Source: CAZEVY01 sp964515555
GTDB lineage: Bacteria > Acidobacteriota > Terriglobia > Bryobacterales > Bryobacteraceae
Direction: 5' to 3'
Assembly (NCBI GenBank): GCA_964515555.1
Contig: CAZEVY010000063.1
Coordinates: 1 to 30,523 of the forward strand
DNA: 30,523 nt
In this document: one piece after another, positions 9,134 through 17,424 of the stretch
How positions within the stretch are numbered: position 1 is the first letter of the stretch
Layout of the letters: each line of letters opens with the position of its first letter
Translations under genes and position numbers: made by a program
Notes under the pieces: generated by a model
The model's input: the letters and a program-made list of their open reading frames with translations, nothing else
Databases searched by the model: none
Told to the model about the DNA's origin: nothing

Positions 9134-9288
9134 GGTGTTAACCTCCCGTCACATGACTCACTCTTTGTCTCGGGACAGTCAACTACGGCCGACGGCGGAT
9201 CAGGGAACCGCACGCGCAGGTAGGCGGCGGCGAGAATGGCGGCGATCTGATGGACGGCCTCGGCACGATCGACTTCGCGGTCGTTCAT
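9130..9288 (-). CDS. 52-aa microprotein, first gene of the recombinase operon
   Basis: I read this small gene directly from the minus strand: ATG at 9288, stop TGA at 9130-9132. Its support is positional. A near-perfect Shine-Dalgarno AAGGAGA (9295-9301) lies 6 nt before the ATG, and the stop overlaps the DUF2924 start in an ATGA junction, the same coupling style as the rest of the operon. The peptide begins MNDREVDRAEAVHQIAAILA, an amphipathic-looking helix, followed by a short proline-containing tail. I recognise no named family. It could be a real accessory peptide or a leader that couples translation. Confidence 0.6.
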   Translation of the reverse strand: MNDREVDRAEAVHQIAAILAAAYLRVRFPDPPSAVVDCPETKSESCDGRLTP

Positions 9289-9360
9289 GAGCGGTCTCCT
9301 TGGAGGCCACCCACGACGATGTCCGCTTCGCGGTCGACGCGCCGTCTGGTGGGGTTATCG

Positions 9361-9398
9361 ACGCAGGTCGTTTCTGCGTCCGTTCACTATATACGCAG
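9361..9398. repeat. Three alternating ACGCAG/CTGCGT boxes upstream of the recombinase operon
   Basis: The hexamer ACGCAG occurs at 9361-9366 and 9393-9398, and its exact reverse complement CTGCGT at 9374-9379. The first two boxes form a palindrome with a 7-nt centre. The second and third form one with a 13-nt centre containing ACTATAT. They lie about 75-110 bp before the first operon start, over the likely promoter. They could be operator sites for the HTH protein or recombinase-binding half sites. Confidence 0.45.
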
Positions 9399-9417
9399 CG
9401 AATGTGGAAAGTGTCTC
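9388..9417 (-). promoter_or_regulatory. Candidate promoter of the recombinase operon
   Basis: On the minus strand, GAGACA (9417-9412) is followed after 18 bp by TATATA (9393-9388), a moderate match to a sigma-70 promoter. This would give a leader of about 90 nt before the Shine-Dalgarno at 9295-9301. The -10 hexamer touches the ACGCAG box at 9393-9398, so binding there would block transcription. Confidence 0.35.
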
Positions 9418-9723
<306 letters not shown>

Positions 9724-9880
9724 GCAGACGTTCGGGGTAACTTCATTACAGCAAGGCCCATCCGCCAAGTCAAACCGAATCCATGAAGATCCACCGTGCG
9801 GCGCGGCCCTCCCAGGAGAGAGGGAAATCCGGCCGACGGCGGCGCGCGATGGCCCCCACGGGCGACGACCCGCGTCCGCC

Positions 9881-12800
9881 CTAGAAACGATACTTCAAGC
9901 CGATCTCGATCACGCGCATCACGTTCACGTCGGTCAGATTATGGTGCCCGACTCCCGTGCGGTACTGGTTGTACAGCGCCGTCCCCGTGAGGTTCGCATT
10001 CCGAGCCACCAGCGCCTCCGGCGTATTGAACAGCGTGAAGCCGTCGGCGAAGGTACGGCCATTGGCCTTGTAGCCGACCCCGGTGTTGATCCCGTTCCGG
10101 CGCACCTGGTTGAAAGCGTTATAGAACGCCGCTCGCAGCTCGAAGGCGTGATTCTCGCGGATCGTGAAGGCCTTCGTCAGCGTCATGTCGTTGGCGAAGA
10201 GTCCGGGGCGGACCAGGTAGTTCCGCGGTCCCGTCCCGTCGTAGGACGGAAACACTCCCGGGATCGAGAGCTTCGACGGGTCGAAATAGTGCGCGAAGTC
10301 GCGGTTCAACGCATTCGGATCCCCGTTGAACTGGAGGCGGGGGCCCAGATCCGGCGTACCTAGGAACAGCACGTTCAGGTTGGCTGTGTTGGCCGTATTG
10401 CCGGCGTTCTGAATGCTGCCGAGCCCTGCCGTGGTCCTCTGGCCGCTCACTGTAGTCAGCAGGTGGCCCATGCGCCAGCCCTTCAGGATCGCCCGGCCGA
10501 CCGGATTGTCGAAGTGCAGCAACCGCGCCGGCGACGGGATGTCGTAGGTGTAGTTCACGGTGAAGACGTGCCGCCGATCGCCGCCGTCGCCGCCCGCGAG
10601 GCCTCCCGTGTAGCTCTTCCAGTTGTAGAAGTACAGACCGACGTTCTCGGCCCCGCTCTCCAGCCGGCTCAGCGTGTAGGCGGCCTGGAACGTCAGCCCG
10701 TGACTGAAACGCTTGTTCGCCGCGATCTGCAACGAGTTGTACGCCAGGTTGCCGGAGTTGACCAGCATATTCAGCGTATTCATTCCGCGAAACGGACGCA
10801 TGAGAATGTTGTCCACCGTGTTGCTGCCTGGCAGCGCGCCTGGATTCGCGGCGTTCACGGGTCCGAAGAAGTTGAAGCCCGCCACTCCCGGCCGGACGAA
10901 CCTCGGTTCGTAGGCGGTTCCAAGCGGAATGGCGTTCAGGTTAAAGGTAATGGGCTGGTGCCGCTGAAGATTGCCGATGTAGGCGACATCGAGGATAGTA
11001 TCGAACGGGATCTCCCGCTGCATCGAGATGCTGAAGTCGTAGACCGTCGGAACATGCCGGTTGCTCTCGTCGCGCGCGCCGAAGCTGGCGGCCGTGATCG
11101 GCGCCAGGTTTGAGGTCGCCGAGAGCGTGCTCAGGCTGGTCTGGCGATAGTCCACCCGCGGAGTCAGTCCGTTCTCATACTCGTTGATTGCCGAGGCGAT
11201 GTTGACGCGGTTGTACGCCCAGCCGAAGCCGCCGCGGATCACGGTCTTGCCGCCGCCCGGCGACCAGGCGAAGCCCCCGCGCGGCGCCACCAGCAGCCAC
11301 TTGGGATTCAGGACGCCGCTCTTGCCGATGGCCTCTCCCAGCGGTACCACGCCGTTGAACCGGTCGCCGGAGCCGGGCACGATGGTCCATTGCAGGATGG
11401 TCGCCTGCTGACCGGTGTATCGCACGCTCGGATTGGCGGGATCGATGACCGCCGACGTCGACGTTGGATCGTAGGTGTAGAATCTCGGCGCCTTGGCCGG
11501 ATCCCAGCGGCTCGGCAGAAACACCGCGTCCAGAGTCTTGTCCGGAAACCGCTGGTGCTGCGTGGGGATGTGGTAGAACCGCACTCCGAAATCGAATGTC
11601 AGGTTGCTTCGGATTTTCCAGGTGTCCTGAATGAAGAAGTGGATGTCGGTGTAAAGTGCATCCTTTCTCCGGATATTCTGCACCTGCTGGAATCGCGACA
11701 GGGCGCCGGTCAGCACGTTCGACGGGCCGTAGTTGGTGTCGAAGATGCTGGCGCTCACGCCGAAGTCGTAGGTGCCGCGGTCGCCGCCGTCGGCGATGGA
11801 ATCGATCTCGTCCTTGTAGTTCCGGATGTGCTGCCCGCCGAACTTGATGATGTGCGAGCCGCGCGTCCAGGTGAGACTCGAGGAGACCTGGTGCTCGTGA
11901 TTGATGGCGTAGGCCGGCATGCGGGTGAAGGCGAAGTCCGCGTATCCGGTGTTCGCCACCGAAGGCAGAATGTCGTTCTCCGGCTTGTACACGGTGGGGA
12001 GAGCGCTCAGTCCGTAACGCGTCTTGGTGTTGCCGTCCGGGTCCGCCGGCAGCCATTCGACCTTGTCGTAGTTCCACGCATACAGGAAGTCGGCCACCAC
12101 CGACGGTCCGAAGACCTTCGTGACGTTCGCGGCCAGCGCGCGATCCGGACGCGGCCGCTTGGTGAAGCCTTCCAGGTTCCCCCAGTTGGCGCCCGTGCTG
12201 CGGTCCTCCTGCGTGCCGTTGTCGAAGGTGTAGCGCACGTATGCGCGGGTGCTGTCGTTGACGTTCCAGTCCGTCTTGACGACGTTGGCGCTGCGCGGCT
12301 GCTTGTTGTTGACTTGCAGCACGTAGTTTTGCAGCGGGTTGTTGTCGATGTTCTGCTTCGGGAACATGGCCAGCAGCGCGCGGCCCAGCGGGTTTATCTG
12401 CGACGGCGCAAGGGTGTTATTCGGCACCGGGATCGGATTGCCGGTAAGAGCGGTTCCCGGCTGGTAGATCACCGGCCGCTGTCCCGCCGCGTTCGTCACC
12501 GTCTGCGAAAAGTCGCCCTGGCGCTCCAGGTCCGTCGGTGTCCGGCTGAAGGCCAGCGACGCCGGAATATCCTGCTTGAACTTTTCGAAATTGTAAAAGA
12601 AGAACAGCTTGTTCTTCTTGATCGGGCCGCCCAGATTGGCCCCGAAGTAGTTGAACCGGTAGCGCGGCCGCCGGGTGCCGACGTAGTTGTTCGCCCATGA
12701 GTTGGCGTTCAGCGCCTCGTTGCGGATGTAGTCGAAGATCGTCGAGTGAAACTGGTTGGTGCCGGACTTGGTGACGATGTTGATCACCGTGCCGCCCCGG

Positions 12801-13510
12801 TTCCCGTACTCGGCCTGGAAGTTGTTGGTGAGGACCGAGACTTCCTGAATCGATTCCAGACTCGGCGCCACCGACGTCTTGGCGTCGCTTCCCTGGTCGA
12901 CGATGCTGCCGCCATCGAGGTTCACCTGCGTCTGGTTCCCCGCCTTGCCGTTGATCTTGAAGTCGGCGTATCCGGTCGACGTGTACTCTCGGCCGTTCAG
13001 CGCGTTGGTGTTGGTGGGGGTGGCGCCCGGAATCGCCTTCAGCAGGTTGATCCAGTTGCGCCCCGCCAGCGGCATCTCCGCCACCTGCCTCGCCTGGACC
13101 GTGGCGAAGCGCACCGCCGAATCCTTGACGAGCGCCTGCTCGGTCGTCGCCGACACCGTAACCGTTTCCGTGGTCCCGCCGACCTCCAACGTGATCTGGC
13201 CGAGTGCCACCTGCTGGAACGCGTTGACGGTCACGTTCTCGACGCTCTTTTCCTTGAATCCCTGCTGCGTGACGGAGACCGTGTAGCTTCCCACGACCAC
13301 CGCGGGGAACGTGAACAGTCCGGCTTCGTTGGTGGCCGTCGAACGGATCGTTTGCGTGGCCGTCTGCGTCAGGCGCACCGTCGCACCCGCCATCACGGCG
13401 CCGCTGGAATCCTGAACGGTCCCGGTAATCGAACCCAGCCCCGATTGAGCCATCAACTGGCCCGCCGCCAGGGCGAGCGACAAACCGAGTCCTCGAGCGA
13501 GTCTTGACAT
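9881..13510 (-). CDS. Oar-like TonB-dependent outer-membrane receptor with CarboxypepD_reg-like domain
   Basis: The protein is 1209 aa. A signal peptide (about residues 1-21, ending LMA) is followed by a carboxypeptidase-regulatory-like beta-sandwich (about 25-110: GSITGTVQDSSGAVMAGATV), then ETVTVSA, a TonB-box-like strand, and a plug domain with MPLAGRN and EYGNRGGTVINIVTKSGTN. A very long beta-barrel follows and ends in LKYRF with the terminal Phe typical of outer-membrane proteins. Large families of such receptors are a hallmark of Acidobacteriota; they take up oligosaccharides or other bulky ligands, but this one's ligand cannot be read from the sequence. The start at 13510 has a GAGGT Shine-Dalgarno about 10 nt upstream. 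It stands alone and is divergent from the next gene. Confidence 0.93.
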   Translation of the reverse strand: MSRLARGLGLSLALAAGQLMAQSGLGSITGTVQDSSGAVMAGATVRLTQTATQTIRSTATNEAGLFTFPAVVVGSYTVSVTQQGFKEKSVENVTVNAFQQVALGQITLEVGGTTETVTVSATTEQALVKDSAVRFATVQARQVAEMPLAGRNWINLLKAIPGATPTNTNALNGREYTSTGYADFKINGKAGNQTQVNLDGGSIVDQGSDAKTSVAPSLESIQEVSVLTNNFQAEYGNRGGTVINIVTKSGTNQFHSTIFDYIRNEALNANSWANNYVGTRRPRYRFNYFGANLGGPIKKNKLFFFYNFEKFKQDIPASLAFSRTPTDLERQGDFSQTVTNAAGQRPVIYQPGTALTGNPIPVPNNTLAPSQINPLGRALLAMFPKQNIDNNPLQNYVLQVNNKQPRSANVVKTDWNVNDSTRAYVRYTFDNGTQEDRSTGANWGNLEGFTKRPRPDRALAANVTKVFGPSVVADFLYAWNYDKVEWLPADPDGNTKTRYGLSALPTVYKPENDILPSVANTGYADFAFTRMPAYAINHEHQVSSSLTWTRGSHIIKFGGQHIRNYKDEIDSIADGGDRGTYDFGVSASIFDTNYGPSNVLTGALSRFQQVQNIRRKDALYTDIHFFIQDTWKIRSNLTFDFGVRFYHIPTQHQRFPDKTLDAVFLPSRWDPAKAPRFYTYDPTSTSAVIDPANPSVRYTGQQATILQWTIVPGSGDRFNGVVPLGEAIGKSGVLNPKWLLVAPRGGFAWSPGGGKTVIRGGFGWAYNRVNIASAINEYENGLTPRVDYRQTSLSTLSATSNLAPITAASFGARDESNRHVPTVYDFSISMQREIPFDTILDVAYIGNLQRHQPITFNLNAIPLGTAYEPRFVRPGVAGFNFFGPVNAANPGALPGSNTVDNILMRPFRGMNTLNMLVNSGNLAYNSLQIAANKRFSHGLTFQAAYTLSRLESGAENVGLYFYNWKSYTGGLAGGDGGDRRHVFTVNYTYDIPSPARLLHFDNPVGRAILKGWRMGHLLTTVSGQRTTAGLGSIQNAGNTANTANLNVLFLGTPDLGPRLQFNGDPNALNRDFAHYFDPSKLSIPGVFPSYDGTGPRNYLVRPGLFANDMTLTKAFTIRENHAFELRAAFYNAFNQVRRNGINTGVGYKANGRTFADGFTLFNTPEALVARNANLTGTALYNQYRTGVGHHNLTDVNVMRVIEIGLKYRF

Positions 13511-13599
13511 GGACGATCTACCTCACTGAAACGATACCGCTGCGCGGCGATTGGGTCTGTTATATCACAGGATGGCGCCGTTCGCCAGTATGTTAACGT

Positions 13600-13605
13600 T
13601 ATAAT
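13600..13605 (+). promoter_or_regulatory. TATAAT -10 hexamer 8 nt before the TMTC-like gene start
   Basis: A perfect TATAAT lies 8 nt before the ATG at 13614, and no Shine-Dalgarno is present. Transcription would begin at or within about 2 nt of the start codon, giving a leaderless mRNA. A -35 element is not clear. Confidence 0.5.
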
Positions 13606-13613
13606 CCTGTCCG

Positions 13614-15398
13614 ATGAAGACGCCGCCCGATGGCCGCGCACGAAGCTGCCGCGCCGCGGCCTGCTCGGTGGCGCTCGTGGCGGTCGTCGGCGCCGTGTTC
13701 TGGCCAGTGCTGCGGAACGGCTTCGTCGGCTACGACGACGAGGAGTACGTCACCCGCAACCCGCGCGTGAACACCGGCCTTTCGCGCGAAAACGCCCTGT
13801 GGGCCTTGACCGCGGCGCACTCCAACAACTGGCATCCGCTCACCTGGATGTCGCATCAGTTGGACTGCACGATCTTCGGCCTGAACCCCGCCGGCCATCA
13901 CGCCGTCAACCTCGCCTTTCACGCCGTCAACACCGCGCTGCTCTTCCTGTGGCTGCACGCGATGACGGGATCGCTGGGCCCCGGCGCCTGGGCCGCGCTG
14001 ATCTTCGGCCTGCATCCGCTTCATGTCGAGTCGGTGGCGTGGGTCGCCGAGCGCAAGGACGTACTCAGCGGGTTCTTCGCGCTGCTGGCGTTGCTGGCCT
14101 ACACCGCGTACGCGCGACATCCCGGCCTGCGGCGATACCTCGCCGTGACGGCGCTCCTCGCCCTGGGACTCATGGCGAAACCGATGCTGGTCACGCTGCC
14201 CGTGCTGTTCCTGGTCCTCGACCTCTGGCCGCTCGCCCGCGGTCCGCGCATTCTCGAGAAACTGCCGTTGCTCGCCGTCTCGGCGCTCGCCTCGCTGGCG
14301 ACGATCTGGGCGCAGAGCCGCGGCGGGGCCGTCGCGGGACTCGAAGGGCTGCCTCTCGATGCCCGGCTCGCCAATGCGGTCCTCTCGTACCTCCGATACC
14401 TGGCAAAGACGATCTGGCCCGTCGACCTCGCCGTCTTCTATCCATTCCCGCTCGGCGGCATCCCGCCGTGGCAGGTCGCGGCCGCCGCCGCGGCGATGGC
14501 GGCGGTCACTGCGCTGGTTCTGGCCCTCCGCCGGCAGCGGCCCTGGCTGGCGGCCGGATGGTGCTGGTACGTGGTGACGCTTCTGCCGGTGATCGGGATC
14601 GTGCAGGTGGGAATGCAGTCGATGGCCGACCGCTACATGTACCTGCCGATGGTTGGGCTGCTGATCGCGGTCGCCTGGGAAGCCGTGCGTTGGCATGGCC
14701 GCGCGGCCGCCATCGCGGGGCTCGCCGCCGCGGCCGGCTGCGCGATTCTCTCGTCGCGTCAGATTCCGGTGTGGCAGGACGGCGTGACGTTGTTCACCCA
14801 TGCCCTCGCGGTGACGCGCGGCAATTTCGTCGCCCACAACAACCTGGGCGTCGAGCTCGACCGCCGCGGCCGGTCCGAGGAGGCCATCGCCCACTATCGC
14901 GAAGCCCTGCGCATCAAGCCGGGCGATCGCAACGCCGAAACGAACCTGGCGCAGGCGAGCTTCGACAATGGCGAGCGCCTGTTCAACCAGAACAAGCTTG
15001 ATGACGCCGTGGCGAGCCTCCAGGAGGGGCTGCGCTACCGGCCGTCGAACGCCGTGGCGCACGCCTACATCGGCCAGGTCCTGTTGGATAGGCGCCAGCT
15101 CGGCCCCGCCGCTGCGCGATTCCGGAAGGCTCTCGATCTGGACCCAAAGCTCGTCCGCGCGCACGTCGGGATGGGCATGGTGTACGCTCACGCCGGCAAG
15201 GACCTCGATGCGCGGCGCTCGTTCGAAGAGGCCTTGCGTCTCGACCCGTCGAACATCGAGGCGCGCTTCGATCTCGGACTGGTTCTCGCGGCCCTGGGAC
15301 AGCGCGCCGAGGCGCTGCGTCATTTCAACGAGATCCTCCGGGTCAAGCCGGACTACGCGCCGGCCCGCGAGGCGCGCGCGGCGTTGACCCCACGGTGA
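13614..15398 (+). CDS. TMTC-like membrane O-mannosyltransferase with C-terminal TPRs
   Basis: The protein is 594 aa. Residues 1-about 395 form a polytopic membrane domain of the TMTC/GT-C type: GYDDEEYVTRNP (39-50) with an acidic pair in the first extracytoplasmic loop, NWHPLTWMSHQLD, GHHAVNLAFHAVNTALLF, and HPLHVESVAWVAERKDVLSG, all hallmarks of the family. From about residue 403 there are roughly five TPRs (for example LGVELDRRGRSEEAIAHYRE). Such enzymes transfer mannose or another sugar from a polyprenyl-phosphate donor to protein or glycan on the outer face of the membrane; the acceptor here is unknown. A Dpm1-like donor synthase is encoded at 22480-23271. The gene is monocistronic and divergent from the TonB receptor, with a probable leaderless start. 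Confidence 0.85.
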   Translation: MKTPPDGRARSCRAAACSVALVAVVGAVFWPVLRNGFVGYDDEEYVTRNPRVNTGLSRENALWALTAAHSNNWHPLTWMSHQLDCTIFGLNPAGHHAVNLAFHAVNTALLFLWLHAMTGSLGPGAWAALIFGLHPLHVESVAWVAERKDVLSGFFALLALLAYTAYARHPGLRRYLAVTALLALGLMAKPMLVTLPVLFLVLDLWPLARGPRILEKLPLLAVSALASLATIWAQSRGGAVAGLEGLPLDARLANAVLSYLRYLAKTIWPVDLAVFYPFPLGGIPPWQVAAAAAAMAAVTALVLALRRQRPWLAAGWCWYVVTLLPVIGIVQVGMQSMADRYMYLPMVGLLIAVAWEAVRWHGRAAAIAGLAAAAGCAILSSRQIPVWQDGVTLFTHALAVTRGNFVAHNNLGVELDRRGRSEEAIAHYREALRIKPGDRNAETNLAQASFDNGERLFNQNKLDDAVASLQEGLRYRPSNAVAHAYIGQVLLDRRQLGPAAARFRKALDLDPKLVRAHVGMGMVYAHAGKDLDARRSFEEALRLDPSNIEARFDLGLVLAALGQRAEALRHFNEILRVKPDYAPAREARAALTPR

Positions 15399-15438
15399 CG
15401 CGAGGCCCCGTCAACTCGGGGCATCGACCCGCGCGCCG

Positions 15439-15954
15439 CTACGACCGCGCCTCGAGATAGCTCTTCAACTTCAGCAGCGTCTTCTTCTCTTCCCCGCTCA
15501 CGTTCATAATCGCTCCCAGGACGCGAAACCACGGATTCGAGAACTCCATCGCCATGTCGACGCTCACCCGGCTCCCGGCCCCCTCCGCCTCGATCCGGAT
15601 GTCCCATTCCCCGCCCATGCCCATGCTCGACTCCACCACGCGCGTTTTGATCCGCCGCGGCGCGTCGGCCACCGTCTCCTCATACGTCGCCCAACCCATC
15701 GAGCCCGTATAGCGGTATCGCCTCGGCGCGGCCCTCTGCAGAAACTCCACCTGCATGATCTCGCCGCCCGCCCACGCGCCCAACTTCTCCGGGTCGCTCA
15801 CCAGCGCCCAGACCGCCTCCGGGGCCCGCGCGATCTCCACGCTCGCCGACCCCGCCACGCGCGAGGGCAGGAACAGCCCGATCGCGCCCGCCAGCAGCAC
15901 CAGTCCGGCCAGTCCGCCGGCGATGTACAGAATCCACTTCCCCACGCGCTTCAT
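15439..15954 (-). CDS. Membrane-anchored SRPBCC/polyketide-cyclase-like protein
   Basis: The protein is 171 aa. It has an N-terminal transmembrane helix (about residues 8-28, ILYIAGGLAGLVLLAGAIG) and then an SRPBCC (START/Bet v1-like) fold: VAGSASVEIARAPEAVWALV, WAGGEIMQVEFLQ, TYEETVADAPRR, GSRVSVDMAMEFSNPW. The family binds hydrophobic ligands in a deep pocket; the ligand is unknown. The start at 15954 overlaps the stop of the upstream SRPBCC gene in an ATGA junction. It is the last gene of the ArsR operon, so it should be controlled by the same operator. Confidence 0.8.
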   Translation of the reverse strand: MKRVGKWILYIAGGLAGLVLLAGAIGLFLPSRVAGSASVEIARAPEAVWALVSDPEKLGAWAGGEIMQVEFLQRAAPRRYRYTGSMGWATYEETVADAPRRIKTRVVESSMGMGGEWDIRIEAEGAGSRVSVDMAMEFSNPWFRVLGAIMNVSGEEKKTLLKLKSYLEARS

Positions 15955-16718
15955 GACGCCTTCGCCTCCATCGGAAACATGCGGTCGATCGCCGCCCCCC
16001 ACTGCTCGCGAATCTCCGCCTCGCGCGCGGCCGCTTCGCCGAACAGCACCCACATCATGGTCACCATCGTTTTGCCCCAGCCCCGCTCGACGAACAGCGA
16101 GAGCATCGAGTCCTGAAGACCGTCGACCGTCAGGCACAGGTAGCCGGGCTTCGGGAACCTCACGACGCGGCCCGCGAGCGAACCCGCCTGGTAGCGCTCG
16201 CCCTCCCGTGGAGGACCGGCGAGGCCGAGACCCTCGCTGAGCAGGCGATTCCACGCCGCGTCGCGGTCCGAGTCGAGCATCCGGAAGAACGTCACGTTGC
16301 GCGCCGCCTTCCCCCGATGCCGCTCCAGTCCGAACTTCAGCATGACGAGGAACATCGTCCAGCCGCCGTGGGTCGACTCGTACTCTTCGTCGAACGACGC
16401 CTCGGCGCCGAAGCCGGAATGCACCAGCCGCAGCACCGTCGATCCGCCCTTCGCCTCGAGGATGTAGTCGACCGCGCGCGGCGAGTCGCCGCCGGGCCCG
16501 GTCCGCAGGCGGCGGCCCGGCTCCCAGATGAGAATCCGCTCCTCGCCGCCCATGCCCTCGCCCCACGACATCCAAATCGAGCCGCCCTCGCCGGGCGTCA
16601 CGCGCGCCTCGGGCGCGAACCACTTGACGATCTCGCTCGCTTCCGAAATCGCGCGCCAGACTTCTTCCGACGGCGCCTCGATCTCGATCGTGAATTCGTG
16701 TTTTCGTTGTTCGCTCAT
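15951..16718 (-). CDS. SRPBCC (AHSA1-like) domain protein
   Basis: The protein is 255 aa. The first half is an activator-of-Hsp90-ATPase-like SRPBCC domain: FTIEIEAPSEEVWRAISEA, WFAPEARVTPGEGGSIWMSW, LEAKGGSTVLRLVHSGFG, and GGWTMFLVMLKFGLERHRG. The second half repeats related features and may be a second, divergent copy of the fold. I chose ATG 16718, 1 nt after the ArsR stop; an in-frame ATG at 16745 would overlap ArsR by 26 nt. Pairs of ArsR regulators with SRPBCC proteins are a well-known bacterial arrangement of uncertain biochemical role. Confidence 0.85.
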   Translation of the reverse strand: MSEQRKHEFTIEIEAPSEEVWRAISEASEIVKWFAPEARVTPGEGGSIWMSWGEGMGGEERILIWEPGRRLRTGPGGDSPRAVDYILEAKGGSTVLRLVHSGFGAEASFDEEYESTHGGWTMFLVMLKFGLERHRGKAARNVTFFRMLDSDRDAAWNRLLSEGLGLAGPPREGERYQAGSLAGRVVRFPKPGYLCLTVDGLQDSMLSLFVERGWGKTMVTMMWVLFGEAAAREAEIREQWGAAIDRMFPMEAKAS

Positions 16719-16719
16719 T

Positions 16720-17343
16720 TCAGTCCATTCTGGCGGGCTCGCCATTCGGCGGCTCCGCCCGCGTAATCGCCGGATACACGCCGGTGAGACAGCGGAACAG
16801 CCGCCCGCCCGGCGCCTCGGCGTCGTGATACTTCGCCGCCAGGCGCGCCATCGCCGTGGCGAGCTCCTCGGCGAACTGGTTGCGCTCCTCCGGCGACCGG
16901 AAGCGGATCTCGGTCTCCAGCGTCAGCGTCGCCATGCGCTTCCCCGCCCGCCGTGCCCGCACCGCCACCGACGACACCTCGCGGATCGCCCGCGCGCACG
17001 CCGCCACCAGCCACGCCGCCGAAAAACGGTCGTGACGCTCCTCGGGCGCGCCGCCCAGCTTCCCCAGCGCTTCCGGGCCGATCAAATAGCGCCGCGCCGT
17101 CGCCCGCACCAGCCGCTCGATGCAGTTGCCCTTTCGCCGCTCCTCGACGAACTCCAGGAACCCCGCCCGCTCCAGCTCCCGCAGGTGATAGTTCACCTGC
17201 TGGCGCGGCAGCCCCAGCGCCCGCCCGATCGCCGACGCCGAGTTGGGCTCCGCACATTGCTCCACCACGCGCAGCCGCGCCGGGTCGAGCAGCGTCGCGG
17301 CGCGCTCCGCGTCGCGCACGATCTCGAGAGCCGCGGCCGCCAT
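16720..17343 (-). CDS. ArsR-family transcriptional regulator
   Basis: The protein is 207 aa. A winged helix-turn-helix lies in residues about 15-75: DPARLRVVEQC, SASAIGRALGLPRQQVNYHL (recognition helix) and ERAGFLEFVEERRKGN (wing). The C-terminal part is longer than in minimal ArsR proteins and has no obvious metal-binding cysteine pair, so it probably does not sense metal. I chose ATG 17343 because a full promoter lies immediately upstream; an upstream in-frame TTG at 17367 would sit within the operator palindrome. It is the first gene of the operon with the two SRPBCC genes, and probably an autorepressor. Confidence 0.87.
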   Translation of the reverse strand: MAAAALEIVRDAERAATLLDPARLRVVEQCAEPNSASAIGRALGLPRQQVNYHLRELERAGFLEFVEERRKGNCIERLVRATARRYLIGPEALGKLGGAPEERHDRFSAAWLVAACARAIREVSSVAVRARRAGKRMATLTLETEIRFRSPEERNQFAEELATAMARLAAKYHDAEAPGGRLFRCLTGVYPAITRAEPPNGEPARMD

Positions 17344-17350
17344 CGAAGCC

Positions 17351-17380
17351 AGTATACGATCCGACAATTATAATTGTCAA
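17351..17380 (-). promoter_or_regulatory. ArsR operon promoter with -35 TTGACA and -10 TATACT
   Basis: On the minus strand, a perfect TTGACA (17380-17375), an 18-bp spacer and TATACT (17356-17351) lie 7 nt before the ATG at 17343. There is no Shine-Dalgarno, so the transcript is probably leaderless. Confidence 0.7.
17363..17378. promoter_or_regulatory. 16-bp perfect palindrome, probable ArsR operator
   Basis: The sequence GACAATTATAATTGTC is identical to its reverse complement. It overlaps the -35 element and the spacer of the ArsR promoter, an ideal position for autorepression. It also lies about 50 bp before the divergent glycosyltransferase start. It is very AT-rich in an otherwise GC-rich setting. 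Confidence 0.7.
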
Positions 17381-17411
17381 GAAATAAATACTGTACGGAG
17401 CGCCGCCCGCG

Positions 17412-17417
17412 TACAAT
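17412..17417 (+). promoter_or_regulatory. TACAAT -10-like hexamer 7 nt before the GT2 start
   Basis: TACAAT is followed by 7 nt and then ATG 17425, with no Shine-Dalgarno in between. No good -35 is visible, so the evidence is the spacing shared with other genes in the window. Confidence 0.35.
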
Positions 17418-17424
17418 GCGCCGG

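Noticed and set aside
17344..17378. TTG starts at 17367 (minus) and 17374 (plus) for the regulator and the glycosyltransferase
   Set aside because: Both lie within the operator palindrome and upstream of better-supported ATG starts.
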